Source: Bacteroidales bacterium
GTDB taxonomy: Bacteria; Bacteroidota; Bacteroidia; Bacteroidales; Muribaculaceae
Length of the DNA stretch: 64,000 bases
Direction of reading: 5' to 3'
Assembly: GCA_900770215.1 (NCBI GenBank)
Contig: CAAGJW010000080.1
Location: forward strand, 1-64,000
Shown: positions 1 through 8,570 of the stretch, one piece after another
Numbering within the stretch: position 1 is the stretch's first letter
Layout: each line of letters starts with the position of its first letter
Position numbers and translations under genes: made by a program
The notes under the pieces: model-generated
What the model was told of the DNA's origin: nothing
What the model saw: only the letters and a program-made list of their open reading frames with translations
The model's database searches: none

Positions 1-2
1 AC

Positions 3-65
3 GACACACCGCCCGAACAAATCAAGAACCTGCTCCCATACTACTACAAAAAATCTCGCGAGTAA
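3..65 (+). CDS. 3' end of an unidentified CDS
   Basis: The window opens inside a plus-strand reading frame that ends at TAA (63-65). The last residues read DTPPEQIKNLLPYYYKKSRE. An intrinsic terminator overlaps the final codons, which supports a genuine gene end. Too little is visible to name the protein. Confidence 0.5.
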   Translation, partial: DTPPEQIKNLLPYYYKKSRE

Positions 66-324
66 TCCCGCGAGATTTTTTTTTGCACATCAGCAAGACG
101 GCTCTTTTCGGATGGTTACACACAAAGGCCCCGTCGTCGCCAGTCGTGGCATGGTCTACAACCACGGTACTGTCGGGCAGCGAGAGGACCGTGACCGATG
201 CATAGGCTACGGCCTGCTTGGTGGTCGCGTCGAGCACTCGGCCCTTGATCACACGGGCATGAGCCGATAAACAGAAACATGAAAATAAAACAATCGGCAT
301 ACACAACGAAACAGTTTTTTTCAT
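22..324 (-). pseudogene. Truncated outer-membrane protein with carboxypeptidase-regulatory-like domain
   Basis: The frame starts with a signal peptide (MKKTVSLCMPIVLFSCFCLS, then AHA). It continues as the start of a CarboxypepD_reg-like beta-sandwich (VIKGRVLDATTKQAVAYASV, ending near GDDGAF). Homology-like sequence stops at about position 120. The remaining codons run antisense through the neighbouring terminator and end at 22. Family members with this N-terminus are normally several hundred residues long (outer-membrane beta-barrel or TonB-linked proteins), so this is a 5' relic of about 65 meaningful codons. A well-formed promoter remains 118 bp upstream. Confidence 0.6.
51..84 (+). terminator. 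Intrinsic terminator of the first partial CDS
   Basis: A perfect 10-bp stem (AAATCTCGCG at 51-60 with CGCGAGATTT at 69-78) encloses an 8-nt loop that contains the stop codon. It runs into nine consecutive T at 76-84. This is a textbook rho-independent terminator. Confidence 0.85.
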
Positions 325-441
325 ACGCTTGGGTTATTAGGGGTTCTTGCAAAATTTATAAGGCGTCTCAATAAGGGTTAGGATTTCATTTCGCTCAGTC
401 TTAAATCCATTACATGGACAATTCACGGCAAAACCTCTTCG

Positions 442-472
442 CAAAGATATATTATTGCCGAAACTATACAAA
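442..472 (-). promoter_or_regulatory. Bacteroidales-type promoter for the truncated outer-membrane gene
   Basis: On the minus strand TTTG (472-469) is followed after 19 bp by TATCTTTG (449-442). This fits the Bacteroidales primary-sigma consensus TTTG-N19-21-TAnnTTTG. It points at the remnant gene starting at 324. Confidence 0.6.
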
Positions 473-577
473 AAAAACAAATAAAAAATCTTAAATTATT
501 AGTTTTTAAGGATTGTCACCTCAGCGTGTTCTCGCAAGAGACCAAGTGGCCTGGGTGTAGAATAACAATAGGGAAGG

Positions 578-616
578 GAACGCGGGGGCAGCCATCGGGG
601 AGCTGTCCTCGCGTTC
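578..616 (-). terminator. Terminator-like hairpin after the PKD/dockerin gene
   Basis: GAACGCG at 578-584 pairs with CGCGTTC at 610-616 and the stem continues inward through the GGGGCAG/CTGTCCT region. It lies just beyond the stop of the minus-strand gene ending at 670. There is no strong T tract, so termination is inferred. Confidence 0.45.
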
Positions 617-669
617 TCTTCGCCACTGTTGCGGTGCCTGCCCCGCGCGGGCAGGTACCGTTGTGTGTG

Positions 670-2931
670 TCACTGTCGATGCACGATGAGCTGGACCAGG
701 GCGGTGACATCGGTCACATTCACCTGGCCGTCGCCGTCGAGGTCGGCCACGGCGGCATCAACATCGCGATGACCGAGTATCATGTTGATGAGCTCGGTCA
801 CGTCGCCCACATTGACCACGCCGTCGCGGTTCACATCGCCCTGCAGGGCTGTGGCGCCCTGCACCACCTTGAGCTGAATGGTATCCATGCCATCGGTAAA
901 CTTGAGGGTGGCCACACGCTGGCTCACGCCCTGCGGGAGCTGCCCGTAGGCAATGTGGAGCGTGTCGAGCGTGAGCCCGTTGGGCTTACCCTCGACGGTG
1001 CACCACGAGGCATCGCTCTCGACCGGTGTCTTGTAGCCGAAGATGGAGAAAATCTGTTGGTCGACGCTCCCGGCCGTGGCTGGCACGTGGATCTCGCTGG
1101 TGCCCACAGGCAGCAGGGTGATGGCCGAGTGGGCAATGAGCGGGAAGATGTAGTAGGACGTCTGCCCCTTGTCGGCACTGAAGTAGCCGGTCACGGGGCG
1201 CCAGCCCTGGGGGGTCTTGAAATAGGCCGTGTTGCCGCTGTCGCGCAGCTTGGCCATGGCAAACGACACGTCGACCGAGTCGTTGTGCTCGGGGATGCCG
1301 TCGACCACGATAAAGAAGTCGTCGTCGACCACCTTGGGCGTGAACTCAAACCACGTGCCCGTGAGCTTGGTCGAGGAGCCCGTCTCGAGCTCAAACACAC
1401 GCCACCAGGTAGACTCGAGCTTCTCGCCAGGCAGGCCATCGACCGAGGTGTAGAGGTGCACGCCCACGTTGGCAATCTGGTCGGCTACCGAGCGGGCGCT
1501 GGCGGTGACAAAGTAGACCATGGCGCCATACACCATCACCGGGCGCGAGGGCTTGGAGAAGTGCTCGGCATACTCGGTGATGCCCATCTTGTTGTCGCCT
1601 GGGAAGGTGCCCTCGCCGTCGAGGTTGAAGGTGGCGGGCACGTCGGTGGGCAGCAAGTTGTTGATGTAGCCCTCATACTCGGCCGAGACACGCAGCGAGT
1701 CGGTCGATGTGCCGTGGGCGTTGGCCACGCGCAGGCTCACGCCCTGCTGGTGCATGAAGTCGTAGGACACCCACGGGTCGGGCTCGGTCGAGGTACCGGG
1801 CGTGGCGTGGTCGAAGCGCCACTGCCACTGGCTGGGATAGCCCGACGACCCGTCGCGATACTGCACCGGCACCAGCGGGGCCACCATGGGCAGGTGGGTC
1901 TCGTAGTACCTGAAGCTGGCAGGCGGCACGATACGGGCCACGGGAGCCTCGCCCGTGACGGTGACCATCGCGGCACGCTTGACGGTGCTGGTGTGGCCGG
2001 CGGCATCGGTGACGGTGAGCGCAACGTCGTAGGTACCCTCGCGCGTGTAGCGCACGCTGGGGCACTGCTCGGTCGAGGTGGCCGGCGTGGCGCCGTCGAG
2101 GGTCCACTGCCACGACACGGGGTTGCCCGTCGAGAGGTCGACATAGCTCACCTCGTCGCCTGTCTTGACCGTGATGTTCTGCACCGAGCCTGCCACGTCG
2201 ATCGTGAGGCCGTCGATGACGAAATCGGCCATGTAGCCACCCGCCTTAAACGAGTCGCTTGTGCCCGGGCCATAGACCCACCTGAACTTCACCTGGCGGC
2301 CGCCATAGGCGCTCAAGTCGGCCGCGATCTTGTGCCACCGCGAGCCGCCGTCGCCGGTCTCCATAGTGCTGTTCCACACGTCGGTCCACGTCTCGGTACC
2401 GCCGGCAACAGCCACCTGGAGTGTGAGCACGGCATAGTCGTTCATGTTCTGGCTGTAGTACACATAGCCGTTGAAGGTACTGTGAGCAGCCACCTCGACC
2501 ACACCGCTGGTGACCATCGAGATGCCGCGCTTATACACCTGATAGGGGCCGCTCACCGCGAGCGACTGCACGTCGGCCGGGTCGATCTCGGCAAAAGCCT
2601 TGCCTGTGCCCGTGGTCTTCTTGAGCGACCACTCGATGGCATTGTTCTCGTCGGGGGTCACCGTCCAGGCACCCATGCCTTGGTCGAAATTCTCGGTCCA
2701 CACCGTGCGCGACTGGCCGGCCCCCTGCACCGTGAAGTCGGCCTGCAACTGCTCGCCGGCCCTGTGCTGGCGCAGTGCCCGCGCCGGCAGGCGCATGGCT
2801 GCTGCCCGGGCAGCCACCACAGGGCGAGCAGTCCTGGGTGCCTGCATGGGGTTGTGCACTGTATCGATAGTGACGGCCAGTGCCGCCACTGCTATTGCGA
2901 GCGACGCAAGAAAGAAAAGATATTTCTTCAT
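670..2931 (-). CDS. Secreted multidomain PKD protein with C-terminal dockerin
   Basis: A 753-residue exported protein with a signal-type N-terminus (MKKYLFFLASLAIAVAALAV). About residues 75-245 form a jelly-roll or MAM-like module (FDQGMGAWTVTP; WHKIAADLSAYGGRQVKFRW). PKD domains follow: SWQWTLDGATPATSTEQ with GTYDVALTVTDAAGHTS, and a second with SQWQWRFDHATPGTSTEPDP. A BACON-like stretch (ASWCTVEGKPNGLTLDTL) precedes a two-repeat dockerin-type end (GDVNRDGVVNVGDVTELI; DLDGDGQVNVTDVTALVQ) with Ca-binding Asp/Asn ladders. No catalytic domain is recognisable, so it is probably a surface or extracellular adhesin or glycan-binding protein. It begins 48 bp after the stop of the T9SS-sorted protein upstream and is probably cotranscribed with it. 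Confidence 0.8.
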   Translation of the reverse strand: MKKYLFFLASLAIAVAALAVTIDTVHNPMQAPRTARPVVAARAAAMRLPARALRQHRAGEQLQADFTVQGAGQSRTVWTENFDQGMGAWTVTPDENNAIEWSLKKTTGTGKAFAEIDPADVQSLAVSGPYQVYKRGISMVTSGVVEVAAHSTFNGYVYYSQNMNDYAVLTLQVAVAGGTETWTDVWNSTMETGDGGSRWHKIAADLSAYGGRQVKFRWVYGPGTSDSFKAGGYMADFVIDGLTIDVAGSVQNITVKTGDEVSYVDLSTGNPVSWQWTLDGATPATSTEQCPSVRYTREGTYDVALTVTDAAGHTSTVKRAAMVTVTGEAPVARIVPPASFRYYETHLPMVAPLVPVQYRDGSSGYPSQWQWRFDHATPGTSTEPDPWVSYDFMHQQGVSLRVANAHGTSTDSLRVSAEYEGYINNLLPTDVPATFNLDGEGTFPGDNKMGITEYAEHFSKPSRPVMVYGAMVYFVTASARSVADQIANVGVHLYTSVDGLPGEKLESTWWRVFELETGSSTKLTGTWFEFTPKVVDDDFFIVVDGIPEHNDSVDVSFAMAKLRDSGNTAYFKTPQGWRPVTGYFSADKGQTSYYIFPLIAHSAITLLPVGTSEIHVPATAGSVDQQIFSIFGYKTPVESDASWCTVEGKPNGLTLDTLHIAYGQLPQGVSQRVATLKFTDGMDTIQLKVVQGATALQGDVNRDGVVNVGDVTELINMILGHRDVDAAVADLDGDGQVNVTDVTALVQLIVHRQ

Positions 2932-2979
2932 GAAAACTTTAAAATCAATATTTCGCTTAAGGATGAAACTGCGGGATAC

Positions 2980-4545
2980 TTATTTCACAAACTTGATGCG
3001 TTGCACACCCTGCGATGTCTCGACCACGGCCACATACGCGCCTTGGGGCAACTCGTGCAGGCTCACGGCCTCGCCGCTGGTGCCGGCGGCAGCCACAAGA
3101 GCGCCGTTGAGGTTGTAGACCATGACGCGGGCGCCGGCACTCACCACCAGCTGCTGGGCGGCGCGGTCGTAGCGAGCAGGCACATCGCCGTTCACCTGGT
3201 GCAGGGCAGTGGGCGGAGTGGCCTCGATGAGCTCAAGGCGCAGCCCGTTGACATAGAGCCCCCATGGCGAGGTCGACACGTCGTGGATGCCAATGTAGTA
3301 GGTGCCACTGGCCGGGATGGTGAAGTCGACACTGTCGGTGTCATACATGGCACGCTCCAGGGCATTGTCGGCATAGGACTTGATCACCGTCTGGCCGGCC
3401 ACCTGCGAGATGCGCCGCGGGGCATTGCCGCCATCGGCAGCAGTGACTGCCGTAGAGGTGACAAGCACCACGTCGAAGGCGTCGCTGTAGCGGTAGTTGT
3501 AGCCCTTGGTGCTGAGTTTGAGCCTGTGGGTGCCTGCCACGGTGCTGAAGGGCGGGGTGAAGGCCCAGTCGTCGGCAGCGCTGAAGTTGTTGTACTCGAT
3601 ATTGGCATTCTTGGTATTGTAGGTCCAAGTCTTGCCATCGGCGTTGGCATCGACAAAGGTCCATACAGCCATCTCGTCGGCCGTCTTCATGTGGGTCTCG
3701 TAGGGCAGCGTGAGGGCATCGCCAAATATCACGCCGTTGCTGGTGGCACCCTCGCCATCGATGCCGTTGAGCACGGGGTAGACGGTGTAGGTGTAGCAGG
3801 CCAGCGGCAGCGCGGCCACGTCGACATAGGTGTTGCCCTTGTGCGCCTGGGCCACCTCGACCTGGCCGGGGTTGCGCACGATGCGATACACGAGTGCAGT
3901 GCTGTCGATGGCCACGCCGGCCGTGTTGGCAGCGGGCGCGCTGAAGCTCAGGTGAGGCTGGCCGTCGACATTGGCGAGCGTGAGATGGGTCACGGCAAGC
4001 GGGCGCACCACGTTTTCGGTGATTTCAAACTTCTGGAAGCCCATGCCGCCTTTGTACTTCTCGTTGTAGCAGTGCACGCCCAGGTAGTACACCCCCGAGG
4101 CCTTGGGCGCGAAGGTCACTTCCTGGGCGCTGTAGAGGTTGTCTTTGAAATTCTCGTTCTGAGCCAGCACGGTCGACTGGGCCGCGATGGTGGTGTCGGT
4201 GCCTATGGTGATGGCATAGCGGCAATAGTCGCTCGAGAAGGAGGAAGACTTCTTTACATAGTACTTGATGGTGTAGCTGGAGCCCAAGTTGAGCTGCAGG
4301 CCCTTGGAAATGAGCCAGTCGTCGGCAGCGCTGTATCGGTCTTCGCTATACTGGGCATCCTTGCTGCCATAGGTCCAGGTATTGGGGCTGGTGGCGGCGT
4401 TGTTGTCGATCACAGTCCACGACGAGGCCATGGTGGCGGCGTCGGGGATGTCGAGTGTTGCGGGCACTGTGGTCTGCGCCATGAGGCAGTGGGCTGCCGT
4501 CATCGAGCCTGCAAGAAAAGCAATCTGTAATAATTTTTTCATCAT
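2980..4545 (-). CDS. Secreted protein with T9SS type A sorting domain
   Basis: A 521-residue protein with a signal peptide (MMKKLLQIAFLAGSMTAAHC, cleavage near LMAQ). It carries two related jelly-roll, cleaved-adhesin-like modules, each with a DDW core (SAADDWLISKGLQL; SAADDWAFTPPF), separated by a fibronectin-like stretch. The C-terminus (VMVYNLNGALVAAAG ... LPQGAYVAVVET ... RIKFVK) matches the T9SS type A sorting signal. This predicts export across the outer membrane by the PorU/PorV system. No catalytic motif is seen, and the function is probably adhesion or protein/glycan binding. It precedes the PKD/dockerin gene in the same direction. Confidence 0.8.
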   Translation of the reverse strand: MMKKLLQIAFLAGSMTAAHCLMAQTTVPATLDIPDAATMASSWTVIDNNAATSPNTWTYGSKDAQYSEDRYSAADDWLISKGLQLNLGSSYTIKYYVKKSSSFSSDYCRYAITIGTDTTIAAQSTVLAQNENFKDNLYSAQEVTFAPKASGVYYLGVHCYNEKYKGGMGFQKFEITENVVRPLAVTHLTLANVDGQPHLSFSAPAANTAGVAIDSTALVYRIVRNPGQVEVAQAHKGNTYVDVAALPLACYTYTVYPVLNGIDGEGATSNGVIFGDALTLPYETHMKTADEMAVWTFVDANADGKTWTYNTKNANIEYNNFSAADDWAFTPPFSTVAGTHRLKLSTKGYNYRYSDAFDVVLVTSTAVTAADGGNAPRRISQVAGQTVIKSYADNALERAMYDTDSVDFTIPASGTYYIGIHDVSTSPWGLYVNGLRLELIEATPPTALHQVNGDVPARYDRAAQQLVVSAGARVMVYNLNGALVAAAGTSGEAVSLHELPQGAYVAVVETSQGVQRIKFVK

Positions 4546-4707
4546 GCAATAAAGGGGTTTTTATTAGTTATACATCAAAAAAATCAATCATCCTATTTCC
4601 ATGTATCGTGCCTATAGGTAATAAAATCGTGGCACAAATGACACATTCACTGAAAATCAATGCTGTTTTGGGGCAAAAAGTTCTCAATTGTCATTGTAGG
4701 GATTTCA

Positions 4708-4740
4708 CAAAGTTAAGAAAATATCGGAAACCATCACAAT
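4708..4740 (-). promoter_or_regulatory. Candidate promoter of the T9SS-protein/PKD-protein pair
   Basis: The minus strand shows ATTG (4740-4737), 21 bp, then TAACTTTG (4715-4708). The -7 box is a perfect TAnnTTTG, while the -33 box matches three of four bases. It would give a leader of about 155 nt before the ATG at 4545. Confidence 0.45.
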
Positions 4741-4780
4741 AAATTGCGCATATTTTTTTCATTGTCGCTACAAGCAGGAT

Positions 4781-4832
4781 AAAAACAATCGTGGAGACAG
4801 GGCACCGTTGCACAGTGCGGCTGTCTCCACGA
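4781..4832 (-). terminator. Intrinsic terminator of the GHL10 gene
   Basis: A 12-bp perfect stem joins TCGTGGAGACAG (4789-4800) to CTGTCTCCACGA (4821-4832). On the minus strand it is followed by a T-rich stretch (complement of 4781-4785). It lies 45 bp past the stop codon at 4877. Confidence 0.8.
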
Positions 4833-4876
4833 GATGTTGGGAAAATGTGTGTGTGCGTCTACGCCAAGTCGAAGGC

Positions 4877-7483
4877 TCAGTTGTTGATGATCGAGATGAG
4901 AGCGCTCACGTCGCTCACGTCGATCTTGCCGTCATCGTTGATGTCGCACACGGCGTCGGCATAGGTCGACATGCCCAGGATGACATTGATGAGCGAGGTG
5001 ACATCGGTCACGTTCACCTGGCCGTCGCCATTGACTTCGCCCTTGGTGTAGCTCTCGCGGTACACAAAGGAGATGACATTGCCATAGTCGGTGGTGTGGC
5101 TGGTGCCGTCGAGACCGTCGTAGGTGGTCTTGGTGCGGGCATAGTAGGTAGTGCCGTCGACGGGATACTTTCCGCCCACCTTGATGCTGTCGAAGGGCAG
5201 CGTGGTGGCCACGGCGCCATCCTTGAGCGTCTCGACAAAGCGGGTGCGGCCCCATGTGGTGCTGCTGGTCGACACTTCTACTACATAGCTTGTGGCCCAC
5301 GACTGGGGCTTGAGCGTGATGTGGGTGCCCCGGGTGATGATGCCCTTGTCGAGCGGCCTTACAAAGCTGGCGGCCTCGTGGGCAATGGTGAAGGAAACCA
5401 CCGGGCTCACCATCTCAACGTTGTCGACGGTCATGCGCACGCGCATGTAGTAGGTGTTGCCGGCCTCAAGTGTGTCGGCTGGCACAACCAGGCTGCCCGT
5501 GGCCGAGGTGCCGGCAAAGTCGACCTTGGCAAAGTCGGCCGTGCTCGATATCTCGAGGGTGGCAGGCACATCGTGACCGCAGTTGTACCACCGGGCCGTG
5601 AAGCCGGGCGTGAGCTCCTCCTGCCCGTTGGCCGGGTAGGTGACGGTGAGCAGCATGGGCACGAGCGAACGCACCTGGCTCACGCTGTTGTAGTGCTTGT
5701 CGGCACACGACTGCACACGCCAATAGGCAGCCTTGGCGTGAGCGAGCTTGGTCAACTTGAGCGCGCTCAGTGTAGTGTCGGCAGTGGTGTAGCGCTCGGC
5801 CACGCTCGAGAACGAGGCATCGTTGCTCAGCTCAACGATGTAGCTGGTGGCTTCGGGCACCTTGCTCCACACAAAGTTGAAGGGCGCGTCGACCGAGTCG
5901 GCCTCGGCAGGAGCAATGAGCCGCGGTGCATCGAGCTGCTTGAGCGCAGTGCCCAGAAACACCGGGTCATACTCGTTGCCCACGCGGTCGACCACGCACA
6001 CGGCATACTGCCAGTCGTCGCCCACCTTGGAGTTGTCGAGCACAAAGTTCTCGCCATAGCTCATGCCCTGCAAGTAGTCGACCTGCTTGGTGAAGTTGGC
6101 TGTATTCATCGTGATGGGGAAGGCATACACGCTGTAGCGCACATCGTCGTAACCCGTCCACGACAGGGTGTTGCCATTCAAGGCCAGGTTCTGCACCTTG
6201 CCCGGGTTGTTGCCTTGCTTCCAGGGCAGGGCCGGCGGCAGGGCCGGACGCGTGAACACGGTGCCCTTGAGATAATTGGCCAGGCTCTGCTTGGCGCCCA
6301 GGGCATAGAGGTACTTGCACGAGTAGTAGATAGCGCCCGGGTTGCCGTCGACGCTCGAGGTGCGGTTGAGCTCGCTCTCGTTGGCCACCTCGGCATAGTC
6401 GCTCTCGGTGCTCGAGGCCTTGATGAAGGAGTAGACGTTTTGCGAGATGTAGCACTGTCGGCCAAACTTGGCCGACACCTGGTTCCACCACGGTGTAATC
6501 TTGCTATAGTCGGCAGTGGCGCCTATCTTCCAGTACACCTGAGGCGAGATGTAGTCGATGGTGTTGCTCGATATCCACGCCAGGGGGTCGCTGAAGATGC
6601 CGTTGTACTGCCAGTCGCTGCCGGCAGGGCAAGTGGGCACGCCATACTTCGAGGCCACCGCTTTGCTGGTGGCGGCCACGCCGGCGGGCGAGATGCCGAA
6701 GCGAATGTAGGGCTTGGTCGCCTGTATCATGTCGTACACGGCCTTGACCATGCGGTTCACATTGTCGCGGCGCCAGTCGGCCAGCGACATCGACGAGCCA
6801 CGGGCGGCTATGCTGTCTTGCCACTCGGTGTAGTCGCCGGCATCGGCGTTGGTCTCGATGCCGTTGGGATAGAAGTAGTCGTCGTAGAGCACGCCATCGA
6901 CGTCATACTTGGTGATGATCTCCTTCACCACAGCCACGATGCGGTCGATGGTCCACTGCTGGGCAGGGTCGAGCACGGTATAGGTGCCATAGGTGAGCAG
7001 GTGGCCGCCGTTGCGCACTGCCTGGTCGGCGGCAGTGTTCCAGTTGGAGCCACTCGAGAAGCGGTAGGGATTGAGCCAGGCATGGCACTCCATGCCACGC
7101 TTGTGGCACTCCTCGACCACAAACTTGAGCGGATCGTAGCTCGGTGCCTTGCCGCGGGTGCCGGTGAGGTAGCTCGACCAGGGCTCGTAGCTCGACTCAT
7201 ACATGGCGTCGCACATCGAGCGCACCTGGAAGTTGACCGCGTTGAAATTGTTGTTTTTCAACGAGTCGAGCATGCGTATCATCGATGCCTTCTGGGTAGC
7301 GGCATCCATGTTGTTGGCCTCGTTGCCATTGGCGTCGCGCGGCCAGTCGAGGGCCCACACGGTGGCAATCCACGCCGAGCGGAACTCGCGTTTCGGTACT
7401 GTGTAGCCCGCGCCTTGCGAGGCGAGGGCCGAGAAAAGCAATGCTATTATCGTCAAGCAATTGCCAAGAGTAATGTGCTTCAT
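4877..7483 (-). CDS. GHL10-family (DUF187) glycoside hydrolase with dockerin
   Basis: An 868-residue secreted enzyme. A signal peptide (MKHITLGNCLTIIALLFSAL) is followed by a glycosyl-hydrolase-like 10 (DUF187/YngK-type) TIM barrel at about residues 30-430. Its hallmarks are REFRSAWIATVWALDWP, NAVNFQVRSMCDAMYESSYEPW, HAWLNPYR and YDVDGVLYDDYFYP. Fibronectin-like domains follow, and the end is a two-repeat dockerin (GEVNGDGQVNVTDVTSLI; DINDDGKIDVSDVSALIS). Related proteins act on polysaccharide or cell-wall-type glycans, but the substrate cannot be read from the sequence. A -7 box TACCTTTG lies 47 bp upstream on the minus strand (7537-7530). Confidence 0.85.
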   Translation of the reverse strand: MKHITLGNCLTIIALLFSALASQGAGYTVPKREFRSAWIATVWALDWPRDANGNEANNMDAATQKASMIRMLDSLKNNNFNAVNFQVRSMCDAMYESSYEPWSSYLTGTRGKAPSYDPLKFVVEECHKRGMECHAWLNPYRFSSGSNWNTAADQAVRNGGHLLTYGTYTVLDPAQQWTIDRIVAVVKEIITKYDVDGVLYDDYFYPNGIETNADAGDYTEWQDSIAARGSSMSLADWRRDNVNRMVKAVYDMIQATKPYIRFGISPAGVAATSKAVASKYGVPTCPAGSDWQYNGIFSDPLAWISSNTIDYISPQVYWKIGATADYSKITPWWNQVSAKFGRQCYISQNVYSFIKASSTESDYAEVANESELNRTSSVDGNPGAIYYSCKYLYALGAKQSLANYLKGTVFTRPALPPALPWKQGNNPGKVQNLALNGNTLSWTGYDDVRYSVYAFPITMNTANFTKQVDYLQGMSYGENFVLDNSKVGDDWQYAVCVVDRVGNEYDPVFLGTALKQLDAPRLIAPAEADSVDAPFNFVWSKVPEATSYIVELSNDASFSSVAERYTTADTTLSALKLTKLAHAKAAYWRVQSCADKHYNSVSQVRSLVPMLLTVTYPANGQEELTPGFTARWYNCGHDVPATLEISSTADFAKVDFAGTSATGSLVVPADTLEAGNTYYMRVRMTVDNVEMVSPVVSFTIAHEAASFVRPLDKGIITRGTHITLKPQSWATSYVVEVSTSSTTWGRTRFVETLKDGAVATTLPFDSIKVGGKYPVDGTTYYARTKTTYDGLDGTSHTTDYGNVISFVYRESYTKGEVNGDGQVNVTDVTSLINVILGMSTYADAVCDINDDGKIDVSDVSALISIINN

Positions 7484-7529
7484 TATAACTATTGTAAAAG
7501 TATTATGCTGTCGCTAATGATATTACTCG

Positions 7530-7537
7530 CAAAGGTA
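7530..7537 (-). promoter_or_regulatory. -7 promoter element for the GHL10 gene
   Basis: TACCTTTG on the minus strand, a perfect TAnnTTTG box, sits 47 bp before the ATG at 7483. No TTTG was found at the expected 19-21 bp spacing, so only the -7 half is supported. Confidence 0.4.
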
Positions 7538-7690
7538 GGAGTTATTATCTTAAAAATATATTAAAAATCACAAACATGTGTTACATTTCGTCAACATCAC
7601 AACACTACCCGAAAAGCTGCCACAAGAGCCCCAGGAAGAAATAAAGTGATATTTTGAGCATAAACAAGGCAATAAATCGCAAAAAACAGG

Positions 7691-7698
7691 TATATTTG
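7691..7698 (+). promoter_or_regulatory. -7 promoter element before the DUF2007/GNAT/GH97/Sus unit
   Basis: TATATTTG fits TAnnTTTG and lies 30 bp upstream of the ATG at 7728. The expected -33 TTTG is absent at 19-21 bp. It is divergent from the GHL10 promoter. Confidence 0.4.
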
Positions 7699-7727
7699 TA
7701 GAACGAAGGATCAAAAACCACAACGAC

Positions 7728-8009
7728 ATGGAAAAGGACAACGATGTGATCGTGTTTGCTGAATATGGCAACGAGATCGATGCCAACATTGTGAAGGGCG
7801 TGCTCGAAGACAACGGGCTCACGGCAGGCGTGCTGGGCGACTCGACGGCCAACGCGCTGTTTCACATGATGAACGAGGGCAACTACAAGGTGGTGGTGCT
7901 GCGCCGCGACCTGGAGAGGGCCAAGGCCATCATGGCCGCCAACCCGATTGAGACCGTCGATGACGACGAGACCGACAGCAATGACGACGAGACCGGCAAC
8001 AACGATTAG
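7728..8009 (+). CDS. DUF2007 domain protein
   Basis: A 93-residue cytosolic protein. Residues 6-70 (VIVFAEYGNEIDANIVKGVL ... NYKVVVLRRDLERAKAIM) match the DUF2007 (putative signal-transducing protein) fold, a small alpha-beta ACT-like domain. A very acidic tail (DDDETDSNDDETGNND) follows. Its molecular role is unknown. The 3' end overlaps the next gene by 29 bp in another frame, so the two are likely translationally coupled. Confidence 0.75.
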   Translation: MEKDNDVIVFAEYGNEIDANIVKGVLEDNGLTAGVLGDSTANALFHMMNEGNYKVVVLRRDLERAKAIMAANPIETVDDDETDSNDDETGNND

Positions 8010-8541
8010 AAAGGCCACCACGGCCGACGAAGCCGCGATATGGCGTCTGCTCGAGGGCGAAGTGCAGGTCATGGCCCGCCAGGGGCGCGACCAGTGGCAA
8101 CACGGGTATCCCAACCCGGCCACAGTGTCGGCCGACACGGCCGCGGGCACGGGGCGCGTGCTGCTGCTCGATGGCACCGTCGCAGGCTACTGCGCGCTCA
8201 TCACCACGGGCGACAAGTGCTACGACAGCATCGAGGGCCAGTGGCTCACCACAAGCGACTCGGCCTGTTGCCAATATGCCGTGGTGCACCGCTTGGGCAT
8301 CGACCCGCAGCTCACGGGCCGCGGCCTGGCCAGCACGTTTCTCACCCTGGTCATGCGCGAGGCCGCAAGCATGGGCCTGGAGAGCATGCGCATCGACACC
8401 AATCACGACAATGTGCAGATGCTGCACATCTTGCCCAAGCTGGGCTTCAAGCGCTGCGGCACAGTGCAGCTCCCCGACGGGGAGCGCATCGCCTACGAGA
8501 AGCTGCTGTGGCACACGCCGTCCAAGGAAAAATTCAGATAA
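7981..8541 (+). CDS. GNAT-family N-acetyltransferase
   Basis: A 186-residue protein with the acetyl-CoA-binding GNAT fold: TIRKATTADEAAIWRLL near the N-terminus, AVVHRLGIDPQLTGRGLAST as the pyrophosphate-binding Q/R-x-x-G-x-G/A loop, and RIDTNHDNVQMLHILPKLGF as motif B. The ATG at 7981 is preferred over in-frame ATGs at 7948 and 7960 because the extra residues are low-complexity and translate the acidic tail of DUF2007 out of frame. The acceptor is unknown; small-molecule or protein N-acetylation is possible. It lies 29 bp before the GH97 gene. Confidence 0.8.
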   Translation: MTTRPATTIRKATTADEAAIWRLLEGEVQVMARQGRDQWQHGYPNPATVSADTAAGTGRVLLLDGTVAGYCALITTGDKCYDSIEGQWLTTSDSACCQYAVVHRLGIDPQLTGRGLASTFLTLVMREAASMGLESMRIDTNHDNVQMLHILPKLGFKRCGTVQLPDGERIAYEKLLWHTPSKEKFR

Positions 8542-8570
8542 CATTAACATACTCAGAAAATCCTATCATA

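Larger units (their letters stand above)
325..669. other. Intergenic region with promoter and terminator hairpins
   Basis: No credible gene is present. The left part is AT-rich and holds the minus-strand promoter at 442-472. The right part is GC-rich and holds the inverted repeat at 578-616 and a second small palindrome near 635-657 (CCTGCCC/GGGCAGG). Confidence 0.6.
4546..4876. other. Intergenic region between the GHL10 and T9SS-protein genes
   Basis: No gene is seen. It contains a long AT-rich leader for the gene starting at 4545, a candidate minus-strand promoter (4708-4740) and the terminator of the upstream GHL10 gene (4781-4832). Confidence 0.6.

Noticed and set aside
526..4530. A 1334-codon open frame on the plus strand
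   Set aside because: It lies antisense to two clear secreted proteins with signal peptides and known domains. Its translation is Gly/His/Val/Arg-rich without domains, which is the usual shadow of GC-rich codons.
670..7483. Cellulosome based on dockerin domains
   Set aside because: No cohesin or scaffoldin is present, and dockerin-type ends are common in Bacteroidales without cellulosomes.
4808..7564. A 918-codon plus-strand open frame
   Set aside because: It is antisense to the GHL10 enzyme, with the same low-complexity composition. Strong domain evidence supports the minus strand.
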